Assembly: GCF_019399895.1 (NCBI RefSeq)
Contig: NC_091865.1
Coordinates: forward strand, 1,989,001 to 2,053,000
From: Cardiocondyla obscurior
Lineage: Eukaryota > Arthropoda > Insecta > Hymenoptera > Formicidae
DNA length: 64,000 nucleotides
Direction: 5' to 3'
The notes beneath the pieces are model-generated. The model did no database searches, had not been told where the DNA came from, and worked only from the letters and a program-made list of their open reading frames with translations. The translations under genes and the position numbers were made by a program. Of this stretch, positions 10,561 to 22,255 are shown one piece after another (the first letter of the stretch is position 1; each line of letters starts with the position of its first letter).

Positions 10561-12320
10561 ACTGAGGCCACTGGCTCTTTTCAAGGCGAGAGAATGTAGG
10601 TGAATAATACGTAAAAATTAACGACTTCCTATTCGGCGCTACACTTGTCACGAGATGCATTCATCTGACTTGAAACAAAGGTCAATGGACTTTTTCAAAG
10701 ACAAAGAAAGTTTTATAAAACTGTACATGTACGTTATATGTATCTTAATGTATTGGCGATTTTTTAATAAACTTTTATCATCATTCTATTTGTTTTTTTT
10801 TTTTTATCTACAGATATTTCCTTTCAAAAATATAATTTTGGGATACGGAAAAGATTAAATTAGTGATTTTTGTAACGAAATCTTTTACCTTGAACTAAAA
10901 GCAATTTTTTAATTAAATTTCATTGCGGTGTTCCAATAATTAATTGCATTTTGATGGTAATTAACAGATGAATTTGTAAATGATTGCGGATTCATCGACG
11001 CATACCATAATTCAGCTAAATGGTAATGCGATTAATTGAATAATCGCACGCAACTATGATAGATAATTTGACGTTTTGGCGCTTACCGTGCGCAATTATC
11101 AAGTAAAATGGGCATTCCAAAGGAGCATTATTGCGATGGACCGCGAGTGTTATGGATGAATGAATATAATAGTGAGTCCTTGCGGTACAGTCGCAGCTAT
11201 AAATCACGTTATTTCACGTATTTCACTATTCCCGTTAGCAAATAGATATAACAGATTAAAAAGAAAAAAAAAAGAAAAGAAAAAAAGTAACAAACGGCAC
11301 GCAAATTTTAACTGCTAAAAATATGCGTGCTTATTAAAAAAAAAAAAATATTTTAAAAACATCGACCAAAGTGCATTCGCATCGAGTCGGATATTTTTAA
11401 TCGACGTATCGTTGATATTGATTAGCTGATTGCACCGCGATTGATTACTCCGAGACAAAATAAAAATCTGGACCACACAAGGAGGGGCACTGGAAGATAA
11501 AGCCGATTGTATCATTGCGAACGGTGTTCGATGATACATCGAGATTTCGATCGCGCATCGTCCGCAAATTACTGTCCGCGGCACATTCGCAAGACGTCGC
11601 ATTCCTGACAATGCCCGACCGTATCCATCGCAAAATCGTTTTCATGCGAAATGTCTCGTTCCGCATAAATGCTTTGACGAATGACACGCGTGAAGAAAAT
11701 TCGCGGCGGTGATGACGAGCTAAGGTAAAAATTCTGACATCGAGGAAAACCACGTTTCAACAAAACGGTTTATTATTAATATCTTTTTTATTTTTTTATA
11801 TTTTTTTTGGTACGTCCGTTGTACATCTTATGCCGAATAATGTGGGACAGAATAACGCGATAATATATTATTTCAGGAACATCGCGACTGAATACCTTCG
11901 ATAAATATTACGAATTCTTTCACAAAAATCTCAAGTCAACTTTTACCCGACAGCGCATTTCTCGATGTGCACATTACTGAGAATCCTGGCAGAATCGAAT
12001 AAAGATTTTCTTGAAGGGTCTTTTTGCTGGAGTTTTTAATAGAAACTTTAAATGTCAATGGCTTGAAAATGTCAATAGCCCCGGCATTTAGACTCGTCCC
12101 GAGTTAAGATCTTCGGTTACCCGCGGTAATCGTACAGCCTCGTATTCTTTCGTATCTAAACACTTCAATTACAGAGTCGTTATGTCATTATATTTTTAAT
12201 ACTTATAATGAGCACGGGAAACGCTTCGCAGCTGCGTTTTCAATTTACAATCGGTTAACAACGTCCGTCCTGACCAGCGGAGAAAGAGAGAGGGAAGGAT
12301 AAAAAATAAAGAACGCTCTA
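10561..12320. other. AT-rich non-coding stretch
   Basis: A compact hairpin at 11508-11538 pairs TGTATCAT with ATGATACA and CGAAC with GTTCG around a 3-nt loop. T and A runs occur near 10795-10805 and 11335-11350. The open frames (65-102 codons) have no recognisable product. Confidence 0.5.
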
Positions 12321-13036
12321 ATAAATGAGGCCCCTAGGAACAGGCATCGAAAGCGTCCGTGAAATCCCGGGGAGCACTTCGACCGATCGGCGACGGGTAG
12401 CCCGAGTAAACAGTAAGCCGATTACCGCATTAGCTGGAAGACCTTCGACATACGCTCCGGTACCGCGTCGCGACATCCGGAAAGTAAAGCTGGACCTCGG
12501 CGCGTCGCCGCCGTTCTCTCGGAGTGGTTTCGCGCTACGGCGTTACACGGTATCGCTATCCCGGGCCCCCGGCTAATGTAACTCCCGTGTACGCGCGCGT
12601 GGCGTGGCGGGAGATCGCGCCGGGCACACCGTGAGAGGAAGGCACCGTTACACCGCGCAGGGACGACGCGGCCTCGAAGTTTTATTCGGCGACTCCTCCG
12701 CGAAGTCCTCCGAGATTATAACTGAATCCGCGGCCGAGGAGACCGCCCCCGCCGCGCCGCGTACGCGGAATGTGCACGCGCGCTTAACGCCGCGCGCCTG
12801 CACTTGTACGCGCCTAGCGCTCGTAACCGCGTTGCGCAACGATCGTGACTTTACGAGCCCCCGCAACGTGCGAGACGCACACGGTCGGCGCCGGCGTTGC
12901 CTCCGCGCTATCAGGCCTGTTCGTCAGCGGTTACGACTCCGATTATCGAAGCCACGGATACTTAAGGACGCCACGACCACCACGTCGCGATTACGGGGCT
13001 CGCCCTTGAGCCGCGAAATCCGGGATACTCTCCCTA
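12321..13036. promoter_or_regulatory. CpG-rich island
   Basis: Dense CpG and GC. Frames at 12325-12576 and 12604-13056 read Arg/Thr/Ala-rich without domains, and a minus-strand frame overlaps them, so I treat them as chance openings. The island ends abruptly at an ATTA repeat. Confidence 0.35.
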
Positions 13037-13060
13037 CCGGCACCGTGATTAATTAATTAA
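13037..13060. repeat. (ATTA)n run
   Basis: About five tandem ATTA/TTAA units lie at the edge of the CpG island. ATTA is the homeodomain core, so a binding role is possible, but simple-sequence DNA is enough to explain it. Confidence 0.65.
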
Positions 13061-13937
13061 TTAATTTCCGTTTCTTTAATCCGTACCACGTTTTTTTTTT
13101 TTATATATCTTTTTCGTATTTTTGAGAAAGATATGCTTGCGTATATATTTTTAGAAATATTCGTAGTAAAATAATAACCGAATTCTATTTTTTATTTGCT
13201 GATATTAATAGAGCTTCTATATTAAATCGGTAGCAATCGAGCACTTAACTACCTCAACAAACGATTGGACTTTATCGATTCGTTCACGCTGGCTGCTTCT
13301 TATCATTTATACGCATATGTAGGAACTGTCAAGTGGCTCGTTGTGCGTGCGCCCTTATTCGCGATCACGTAGAGTACGGGCAGACTTAGGGAACCCTTCT
13401 AAAAAAAAATAAAAAAAAAAAAAGAAAAAAAAAGGGGAGAAGCCATGGAAATTACAGCGGAGGGGAGTACGAGTGAAAAAGCGGCACGAAAAGAGGCAAC
13501 TCGTGCAATCCCCAGCCCCGTGGTACCGGTATGAATGAATAAACGAAGAGTGCAAACAGGCTTGTTCGAAATTAGCTGTTAGCTTGGGAGCCAGCTCGTT
13601 CGCGTTCAAGATGTTATCGAAAGTTTGAGATGCTGCAGAATTGGAAATTCGATCCCACCCGAGATAAATGTATTTCATATTTTCCTATAGTCTCCGTTAG
13701 CTATCAGTTTAGTTTGCTGATATCGAAAAGCTATTTAGCCTTCAATATTAGCAAGAAAGATATTAAAGAGTAGATATTCACTTTGTAAAACTTCCACCGA
13801 TCTTGCAAAAGATTTTTCTTCCTTTTTCTTTTTTCAATGCCATGATTTAATTAATCAACTTTCAGTTAATAAACTAATCGAATAACTAATTTAATCCTGT
13901 CTTAAAAAACTAGTAATGGAAAAAAAAAGATAAGGGT
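13061..13937. other. AT-rich non-coding stretch
   Basis: A/T-rich with a long A run near 13401-13432. No gene, hairpin or repeat is recognised. Confidence 0.5.
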
Positions 13938-14140
13938 GAGCTGCGTACGTGCTTCGTGCGAGCTACGTTTCTTCACTACCTCCACTCTCGCTCTGTCCTT
14001 CTTCAGCGTTCGAGCGAAGCACGTGCTCCGTACGTATTAAAGATCTACGCACAATCGACGGGCCAGGGGCACATAATCTGGCGTCAATTACCTTCTTGGA
14101 TCAATCGTGCGTACTGGCGACTACATCCTTTCGATATAAA
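13938..14140 (+). other. exon-like cassette A, similar to 47396-47658
   Basis: A pyrimidine-rich tract with an acceptor-like end (TCCTTCTTCAG, AG at 14005-14006) is followed by 134 bases ending at a strong donor, AAA|GTAAGT (GT at 14141). The frame starting right after the acceptor is open throughout. From 13938 to about 14030 it aligns with 47396-47490 at roughly 74% over the best 54 bases, including the acceptor and the first codons (SSEA versus SREA). No protein family is recognised. It could be a duplicated exon, part of a mobile element, or a chance match in CT-rich DNA. Confidence 0.3.
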
Positions 14141-14309
14141 GTAAGTTAAAACCACGTGCATGCGTATATCGAACGCGTGTCTCTTTGCCGTTCACGAAGC
14201 GTCGACGAGTACAATCGGGCTCGAGGGATCAGGGTTTTTTAATCGACGAGTCCGCGATAGATTTGGTGAATATTCACTCGTGATGTAGGAGTCCTTAAAA
14301 AAATAGCGC

Positions 14310-14338
14310 GCGCGTAACGCGCACACGGTTTCTTCTAG
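14310..14338 (+). mobile_element. Helitron-like 3' terminus (copy 2)
   Basis: A perfect 5-bp hairpin, GCGCG-TAA-CGCGC (14310-14322), is followed by 12 bases and CTAG, then T. The run TAGCGCGCG before it also matches the copy at 1315-1347. Hairpin plus spacing plus CTAG is the Helitron 3' signature. The element must lie upstream, but its 5' end was not found, so cassette A might lie within it. Confidence 0.5.
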
Positions 14339-14375
14339 TATTAATAAGCGAATTATTTAGCATCGAACAATAAAA

Positions 14376-14473
14376 GGTTTCATCCATAAAAAGAATAACC
14401 AAATAATTGAAAATGACGTGAAAAATCATCACCAATAAATACTTTACGTATGGATAATTAATACATTAAAAAC
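14376..14473 (+). repeat. dispersed repeat, partner at 19703-19800
   Basis: About 90 bases align in direct orientation with 19703-19800 at roughly 75% identity by eye. Shared words include AAAAAGAAT, CAAATAATTGA-AAT (partner AAAATAATTGAGAAT) and GAAAAATCATC. It lies 37 bases after the Helitron-like end. The sequence is AT-rich, non-coding and of unknown family, probably an old transposon fragment. Confidence 0.6.
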
Positions 14474-14479
14474 TGATGT

Positions 14480-16783
14480 GTAATGATATCTAACGTGCGG
14501 TCACGAACCGAGCTTGTGAGTTTCCACGTTGAAGCTTATCGCTCATAAACACTTCGCACTTATTGCCGGTGCGGCAGGGCCATGATATCCGCTTCCCCTC
14601 GTTACCCCTGCGAGCTGATGTTTCGCAATAATTCGAGCTATTCTGGGAAGCACCTGTTCCACGGTAGCCGCGTTAGATGGACGATAGCTCCGACGTAATG
14701 AGCACGCTGGCCACCAGAACCGCCGAGTTTTACAGCGCGCTTCGCGATCGTTTTATTTTTCCGGCGCGATGATAAATTTCACGATCGATAGGCTGGGAGC
14801 GATTGAAACACACAGGGAAAAACCTAAGGAACACCTGAAACCGATTTGCATCACCGGTTTTTAAGGGCTCGAGGCGCGCATTTCATATAGTTTGTCGATA
14901 TCTTTTACGACCGCGTACGTGCGCGCGTCGAAAACTGTGAAACATGTCGGGTCCGCGTAAATGTAAAAATTTGTGAAATTTCCCCACAACTACCTCGCCG
15001 TCCCTTGTACCTCGGTCCTGTACCTCATTACGTCCTGGGCCTTGTATTTTCGCGCGCAAGGAGCCGCGTGCACCTCCGCGAACAACGGCGACCGTGTATA
15101 ATCATTTGATAAGTTTGCGCTCGCGCGGTGAATACTTGTTGCGCGTCGTCTATGAAATATGTATTAAGCCCTGAATCCGATGCACCGGAGGCTTTTCCAG
15201 CGCGACCATGCAATATTTATGTGCTTCTCGTTACATCGTGCATTGCGAAATCACACTTTTCCGGGAGGAGGCGCGTGCTTATATGGCGATTCTTTTTCGC
15301 GAGCACGAGAAAAGCGTGGAGGAGCGGCGCGAAGTGCATTGTGATTTACGTTGATACGTAGACCGGTTAAATTTTTTTTTCCTCGCGAGCGCAATTCGAA
15401 AGAGGCATCGCGTTCTTTCGAAAGCGGAAGGTTTTGAATGGCAGGTAACGACAACAACTGAAACTCTGCAATCGCGCGAGTCATTGCACCCGTTTCTGTT
15501 ATTCGCTCTTATCGAAAGGATAAACCGAAGGTATTCACAACGCGCAACGTCGACGCATGTGTCTTCGCGTTTACCGAACATTTGTGCCAACATCGTTGGC
15601 CGCTGATTAACTAATCGCGCAATCATTAAAAAAAAAAAAAGAAAAGAAAAAGAAAAAAAGCAAACACTAATTTTTTTTTAATCGTCACAACTCCGAAAGC
15701 ACGTTAAAACCAACAGACGCGCGCGTTAATAATAATGCTAATATACACGCTGCGTGTATCGACATTACGTCTACCCGAAGATGAATACACGATTTTTGCA
15801 TTAATTTCACCGCGGTTAAATAGCCTCTCGCGTGCGCGCTCCGTAAAAATGATACGATTTTAATTTTGTTTGCGAGTATCCGAAGCGGCTGAAACGCAGA
15901 TAACGAATACTAGCACGAACTATCGGACAGTTAGTGAATATATTACATATGCATAGTTTATGCGATTGTATTTCACGTATATAGAAATGTTTCGCGCGAA
16001 AATTGTATCTAGGTGGAAATACGTTGAAAAGTCCTAATCTTTTTTTTTTCTCCTTTTTTTTTTTGTTTTTCTATATTTTTTTGTGGCGTCCAATATAACT
16101 GCAGGGACCATTACACGAATAAAATCTCTCGTTTTCCCGTTTATTACGCTACTTCTCCGGGGACCAATGCGTACCGCCGTGACGCTACAAAGCCACGTAC
16201 CTTCATACAGTTCGCGAGAATCCGCGCTCGAGGGCTTCGAATTAATTCCATCTTCGTCGCGCGTAACAAACGAAGCGACGTGCCAAACTATCGACGATGC
16301 TCGTTTCACTTACGTTTCGTACATGAACGAATGTTTCATTCGCGTCCTTTAGAGTGTCTCTAATAAGAGTTAATAATTTGCCCGATTCCGCTTGTTCTCG
16401 CTACATCTCGCTATATATTCTCAAAATCTATTTCGGCACATTTGCGACGATTCTATGAGAAAAAAACTTCATTAAGTGTAATTTTTTGCAATGAGATTTT
16501 CTGGACAAATGAGGAAAATATATAAACCGATACGTTCACATACTTTTGTATCATTTTTACACGATTTTTTCATGTCGTATCTTTAAACTACGGTAATAGA
16601 TATTTAAAAAATGATAACGCAGATACAATTTTATTTTTTATTTTTTTTAATAATTTTTCTTTCTATCGGTAATGCGCGATAAAAAGGCAACCAAGAAATA
16701 TCACTCTCTCCGACTTTCTACGAAACACAGAGCACCAAGTGCAACGTAGATTTAATTACATCACGACTCTCGTTAGAGGCTCC
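14480..16783. other. non-coding stretch
   Basis: Mixed, with CpG-richer parts (14500-15360) and AT-rich parts (15600-16740). A perfect palindrome ATACACGC-t-GCGTGTAT lies at 15743-15759. Frames of 60-115 codons have no recognisable domain. Confidence 0.45.
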
Positions 16784-17540
16784 CTACGTACGTTCCTCAC
16801 CGAAGTCTCCTCTACCGCGGTAGCGACGACGCGGTCGAAGTGCAGAATCGCTCGCGGGAGGGAATAGGGCACGGGGGCGCGAGGGGAGGGGACCTTTCGG
16901 CGGAGTGACTGAAATGGAGAAAAGGGAACGCGAACCGTGGCGAAGGGGGCACGACGGGCGAGGGCCGAAGAGGGGCCCCGAAGAGCGCGGCGACCAGAGA
17001 AAGAGGGAACGAAGCGAGCGAGCAGCCCAAGCGAGCGAGTATTTTCGCTGGCCTTGACGCAGCGATGGAGGGCGATGCACCTCTCCTGGCGAACACACTG
17101 CGAAACCGGGAGCGTGTCGCTTGCTCACGCACACTCACGCAGGGCACGCGCGAGTGCGCGCGTGCTTGCACGCTCATACACAGGCCCGATCGCGCGCGCA
17201 CAAAGTGCATTCGAGAGATCAAGCCTGTGCATGGATGCAGCTGCGCGCACGCGAGCGTGCCCGCGTCTGGCTGAATGTGTGTGTGTGTGCACAGGCGTGT
17301 CGGCACCGGCCCAACGACGGGACCGGAGGCCCGGTCCAACTCGCGAACGGTCGACACTGACCTCACCCAACGACCGGCGGCGGTGCACATCATCATTCCC
17401 CTCGTCCCACCGTACCGTCTGCCTCTCCTCCCCCCCGGACCCCTTTCCTCTCACCGTACACTGCCTGCCAAAAGTCTCGGAAGAATTCGCCGTGCCTACA
17501 GTCCGCGCGCGTAGACCTCGACGATGGTGGACGCAGGTGT
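16784..17540. promoter_or_regulatory. CpG-rich island with GT run
   Basis: Strongly GC- and CpG-rich and partly purine-rich. Open frames of up to 226 codons overlap on both strands (for example + 16937-17617 and - 16812-17396). Both are Arg/Ala/Ser-rich and lack domains, so neither is called as a gene. A short GT microsatellite lies at about 17277-17290. This is a promoter-like island with no direction assignable. Confidence 0.4.
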
Positions 17541-19029
17541 TGACCTTGCCGGCCCAAATCTTTTGCCTGACCACTGGCCATTTTGTTGCGCGACATGCCG
17601 AAATATTCCTTAATTAAACGACAAATTATCCTTGTTAATTACACATTTATTTTTACCGTGTTCGTTTGCGTTACGCGTATCTTAAAATTTATATTAACGC
17701 ACAAGTGCGTGAAGAATTAAATCGATATAATACACAGAACGTCGCTCCCTAGATAATAAGAAATAATAATGATTCAATTTCGGTATTTATTTAATCTATA
17801 TAGCGCAACCTAACAAAATATAATATATTTTTGTTGATCCGCGTTTGCGTATTACAAATATCGAAATTAAAAGTCAAAAAACATTAGTGTCAAGAATCAA
17901 TTTGCGAGCGACTGTATATCGCGTGCGATTTACATGCGAATATGTACCGTGGTTCACGTTAAAACGTCATTTACAAATATTATTTAAAACGACCTGGTTT
18001 ACAAATTACGCGCAAAGTCCATGATTTATTTACAAGTCCGATAAAAATGTTTTAAATTGTAAAAGAAATTTAGACTAAAGAGGACAGGTTTGCTTTTGAC
18101 TCTTTCTCTTTTTTTTTTCTTCCTCCTTCCGCGTTTCAAAGTACGTGGAAATTCTCTAAAGTAAGATAATTAAAACCTGGATTTTTCTAAAACATTTTAA
18201 TTTATATGGGAGTTTTGCGACGCGAACATAAAAAAATAAGCAATGCGGTAACAGCGGCCGCTATTGTAGCAGACTAGAGGCGCGAAAGCAAAGGGACGAC
18301 GCTTCAGCGGTGACCGCTTAAAAGATCGCAGCGGCGATCGCGGCATTAACGGCGGCAGCGACTGATATAAAATCAATCGCGGCGCTTTATTTATCGGGCA
18401 GATTTTTTCAGCAAACTAAAGAGAACGATCCGTCTATGAAAATCGTCGTCCTTTTCCCCGAGAGTCTCAGTCTAAGTCTGTACGAGCTAGCGAGTATATT
18501 AAAGATTACTTCTATTAAGCTTTTCCGTGCGTGTCCTCTCCCGTTTCCCTACATTTATGATATACGTGCTTCTTATTCACTGTCTAAATCTTTTTTTTGC
18601 TGACCGTCGGCATCATGTAGCTAAATCGCTGATTAATTTAAATCACGTTCTAAATTGAGACACAGGGTGGTTCACACGGTCAGTGTGCCAGCGCCGTGCA
18701 TTTTTCCTTTTTTTTTCTATTTTTTTCCTTTCTTTTTGTTGTTTGTTTGCGGCGTATGAATATCACGTCGATCTCCGTCGTATCTATCAAACGTTTTGTT
18801 ATTCCGCAATAGTTGGTGTACCAATCGAGGGATATCTATAAATATACATGCGTATAAATTGTATTAGCTCTTCATCCAAAGCAAAAGAAATCTAATGCAT
18901 ACGTGATGCACGCAATTCCGTTAGATTCGGAATATAGCGGAATAACCGCGGAGTCTCTAATTTCAAAATTTGCTCCGCAGCGTCATCAGATTCTCGATAT
19001 TACATAGCCGTATCGTGAGGGTGCGGAAT
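17541..19029. other. non-coding stretch
   Basis: AT-rich except for a GC-richer patch at 18250-18370. T runs lie near 18110 and 18705-18740. No gene or repeat is recognised. Confidence 0.5.
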
Positions 19030-19400
19030 TTACATACGTAAAATCGCGGCCGTGTAGCGTAAGCGCGATGGAGAAGAGCCGCGCCGTCGGCGCGGTATCG
19101 GAGTTACAATTTGCGAATGCACACGGTAGAACGGGCGAAGTGAAAGTGCAACGGGCTCTCCGTTGCGAGCGACTCTCCCAGTGTCTCGGCGAATCGGGGA
19201 GCGCGGAACCTTCTGACCTTGTCCCAAATACTGCAACTGACTGACTCGAGAGCTCGAACGTACCTGGCCGACCACCGGTGGCGGTGTTCGTACGCTCGAA
19301 ACCTCTACACGGCGCAATTCTCGTGTACCAGTGAACCTTCTGACTCTTTGTCTCGGTCCACCATCGCGCTTCCTGTCGCGCACGGAGAGATTGGAATTCA
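19030..19400. promoter_or_regulatory. small CpG-rich island
   Basis: CpG-dense. It contains an inverted repeat centred on CCACCGGTGG near 19275, with flanking arms (CGAACGTAC near 19256, GTACGCTCG near 19290), and two copies of AACCTTCTGAC (near 19207 and 19334). Overlapping frames on both strands argue against coding. Confidence 0.3.
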
Positions 19401-19558
19401 ATAGCGAATCTTACGAGCGAGATAATTTAATAATATTAATTTGATTGACCGCTCGTTCGGTTTACCTTCGCGAAATGCATCGTTATTTATCGAACGACAT
19501 TGTCTGCGAAAGATATTTTTCAGTTTGCATGAATAAATACTGTAATTATTTTTTATTT

Positions 19559-19632
19559 GTCCCTCTTACGATTGTCCCTCTTACGATTGTCCCTCTTACG
19601 ATTGTCCCTCTTACGATTGTCCCTCTTACGAT
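19559..19632. repeat. 15-bp tandem repeat, five copies
   Basis: GTCCCTCTTACGATT is repeated five times head to tail with no change except the final base of the last unit. The period is a multiple of three, and the + frame at 19445-19690 stays open through it as repeats of VPLTI. The frame is only 81 codons and has no other protein features, so a minisatellite is the safer call. The near-perfect identity suggests recent expansion. Confidence 0.95.
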
Positions 19633-19702
19633 CGACAATCACGATAAAAGAATTATGCTTGTCTTACGTTTCAAGTACCCATTTGTATGATATAACGAGC
19701 AC

Positions 19703-19800
19703 GGTTAAAATAGAAAAAGAATGACAAAATAATTGAGAATTACGCGAAAAATCATCGCTAATCAATATTTCACGCATGAATAATTAAATGTAAAAGATTA
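19703..19800 (+). repeat. dispersed repeat, partner at 14376-14473
   Basis: Direct-orientation partner of the 14.4 kb repeat. The match runs from GGTTAAAATAGAAAAAGAAT to about the AAAGATTAAA end. It begins about 70 bases after the 15-bp tandem array. Confidence 0.6.
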
Positions 19801-21907
19801 AAATATTTTTTTATGTGTATTTATATATATTATATAAAAAGAAAGATCGTTATTTCAAGTATTTCAAGTTAACGAGATTACAGAAAGAATTATAAAAGAT
19901 GCTCAATAATTTATTCGTCCATTTGCAGTTATTAAAACCGATACAAAAAAGACGAAAGTAAAATATTAATATGGTATTAATTTTAGCAAACACGTTTAAT
20001 ATTTTCCTGAAATTAAACGGCACGACGGTCGGGCGTTTCTATGAGTAGCACGCATAATGTTATTTTAAACAACGAACTACCTTGCATCGTTCGTGCGCGG
20101 TTAGACTTGGACAGCCGGGCAACGACACGAGGCGCGTTTTGTATCGTCACGCCATTATCTCTCGTAGCACAATCGCGACAAGCCGGTGAACGCGATTATT
20201 GACGCGATTTTTGAGAACTTTTCCATTAATTTCAGGGATACACGTAGAAATGCAATGAGATCCCGCATACTTCGTCGTCGATTTATTTTAAGCAGATTAT
20301 ATTCTTTAATTCTTGCGGATATCTAACGACTTATCCGATTATTCTGGTATTTTAACGTCAAGCAGATCAAAATCGTAGAAAGAAAGCGCGACGAAATTAA
20401 ATAAAAAAAAAAGAAAAAAAAAAGATAGAGAAGAAAACGCGATTGATAGATTGACACGACGACATCCGTTCGCGATAACATTTATAAACCGTTTATCGCG
20501 TGCATCTCTGGGACCGCGGTGAGCGGAGGAACGAGAGGAAGCGAGGACCGAGACGATAGAGCGGTGAGGCCGGAGTGTAGAGGCGCCCGATCAGCGGAGA
20601 TGCATGCGAAAAAAAGGCGAAATTACGTAAACATCTTGCGAACGGCGATTACCACACACTTGGACTAGCAGCTCGGCGTTCACCTCTATTCGTGCCGCCT
20701 GAAAGAGGCTGCTGCAGCTGCATCACGGCCTCCGCACGCGCGATCGCTAAGGTGACCACGTGTCTTTTTTTTTTTTTTAAGCGCAAACAATCCGGCATGA
20801 CAAAAAATTAATCCGACACACGCTCGAGAGTTTTCATAAAAGCACCGCGCGATAAACTCGCACTTTATTCTTTCAGTCGAAAAATTTAGTGGGAAACACG
20901 AGCGCGAGATCAGTCGCCGATAAATAATTAACGAAATGGAGATCTATAGGGCGAATGTAAAATATTTGCAATCGTTACATTGGTTTCTTTGTTTTCGAAC
21001 AATGAAGAAGAGGAAGTATCGAAGGTGATGCGCGTGCGAGCGCATTCGTTGAAATTGGACCGATCGTTGCGAAAGCACCGCATGCTATTGCTGTTGCTGC
21101 GCTGCAGCGAGGTCGTCGCATCGCGTCGCGACGCTTAGCATGCGATAAATATTAATGCGCCTCGCTCGCACGCGCAAATATTTGCGATCAACGAGCGCAT
21201 TAGTACAATGATAATTATTAGTCCATTCGATCGTAACGAGCCCGAGACTCCGGGCTGTCGCGCGTCACTTCGAATCCTTTCAGCATTCGATCGTGATCGT
21301 AGTTGCATTAACCTTCGCCATCTCCCGATGCATCGAACGTGATGAAAGAAAACGTTGGTCCCAAGTAGATTCATCGCGAGCGGCGTGATTGTTCAGTGAA
21401 AGTGTTCCACTAAAGAACATTGTAATCACGAAGATTTATGCCAAGGCCCTTTTATTATTAATAGACGTATAAGCGGTCAACTTGGTTAACAAAAATGAGA
21501 AAAAAAAATCCCCCCCAAAAAATCCCGATTGAGTTAATAATACGATTGTCAAATTAAAAGTTAATTATTATGCAGAAATATGTTCTGCGAACGGAGGACA
21601 GATGTCATTTCGACGTTACAGGAGAGTAAATTAGTAGTATATTAATTCAATAATCAGCTAAAATTAGAGTAAATAAATAAAGCAATAGAATATTCGGAGA
21701 GAGAAAGAGTGAAATTTGCGCGTAGTAATATTTTACGTGCGACAAATACTTTAACGAACGCGAGCCGTTAATTATGCCTAATTAGAGATTCATAATGAAG
21801 TGTTCGAGGGATGAGATCCTCGTCTCCCTCCTTCCCTTCGGTGTTATTGAAAGTAACCATGTTACGTCGCCTATTCCAACCAAAAGCATTAATATATTCC
21901 CACGATG
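19801..21907. other. non-coding stretch
   Basis: AT-rich, with a GC-richer patch at about 20500-20760 that could be a small island. A/C runs (AAAAAAAATCCCCCCC) lie near 21504. No gene is supported. Confidence 0.45.
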
Positions 21908-22011
21908 AGCGGCAGAGCCGCTTAGAAAGGGGATCCTTGTCGGCGTATCACGATTGGCCACCTAAATCCACGGCCATGTTTAGCAGCCCGGGCCCCTCCT
22001 GTTTAGAAGGG
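21908..22011 (+). repeat. GC-rich dispersed repeat, partner at 38420-38529
   Basis: Shares with 38420-38529, in the same order and orientation: GAAAGGGGA, a CGGCG/CCGCG segment, CACGATTGG, CGCCTAAA or CACCTAAA, GGCC, ATGTT(T)AG, and CCCCTCCTGTTTAGAAGG. The partner carries about 11 extra bases in the middle. Ordered conserved blocks over about 105 bases cannot be chance. The family is not recognised. A SINE-like or other short repeat, or a duplicated regulatory element, are the options. Confidence 0.7.
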
Positions 22012-22062
22012 TATGACGTCACCGGCTACAACGCGAAGGCCAAGTGTCGTGAAGCGCCGTAA

Positions 22063-22102
22063 CAGAGAGAGAAAGAAAAAGAGAGAGAAAAAGAGAGAGA
22101 GA
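22063..22102. repeat. GA-rich microsatellite
   Basis: AGAGAG blocks with scattered extra A. It starts about 50 bases after the end of the dispersed repeat. Confidence 0.8.
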
Positions 22103-22218
22103 TCCGCTTACCCGCGAATCTTTTTTTTTTAGGAATTTTAAAACTCAGTTCCGTGATAATACGAATATAATTTTATACGTAGGTACGCACGTTCGGTAAA
22201 TTCAAAAATCAATATATG

Positions 22219-22255
22219 TATATTACACGTGTATTAAAAATACAGGTGTAATATA
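22219..22255. repeat. 37-nt AT-rich hairpin
   Basis: TATATTACAC (22219-22228) pairs perfectly with GTGTAATATA (22246-22255). Inside, TGTATT pairs with AATACA around an AAA loop, with a single G/G mismatch between the two stems, giving 16 pairs. It is too short for a usual microRNA precursor. It could be a cruciform-type palindrome. Confidence 0.7.

Noticed and set aside
11483..11495. GGGCACTGGAAGA, like the start of miR-263
   Set aside because: No pairing arm downstream. The local hairpin at 11508-11538 does not include it.
16937..17617. 226-codon frame in a CpG island
   Set aside because: Overlapping frames of 116-194 codons run on the other strand. Arg/Ala/Ser-rich, with no domain.
19559..19632. 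Evenly spaced repeats considered as a CRISPR array
   Set aside because: Units are head to tail with no spacers, and the setting is eukaryotic.
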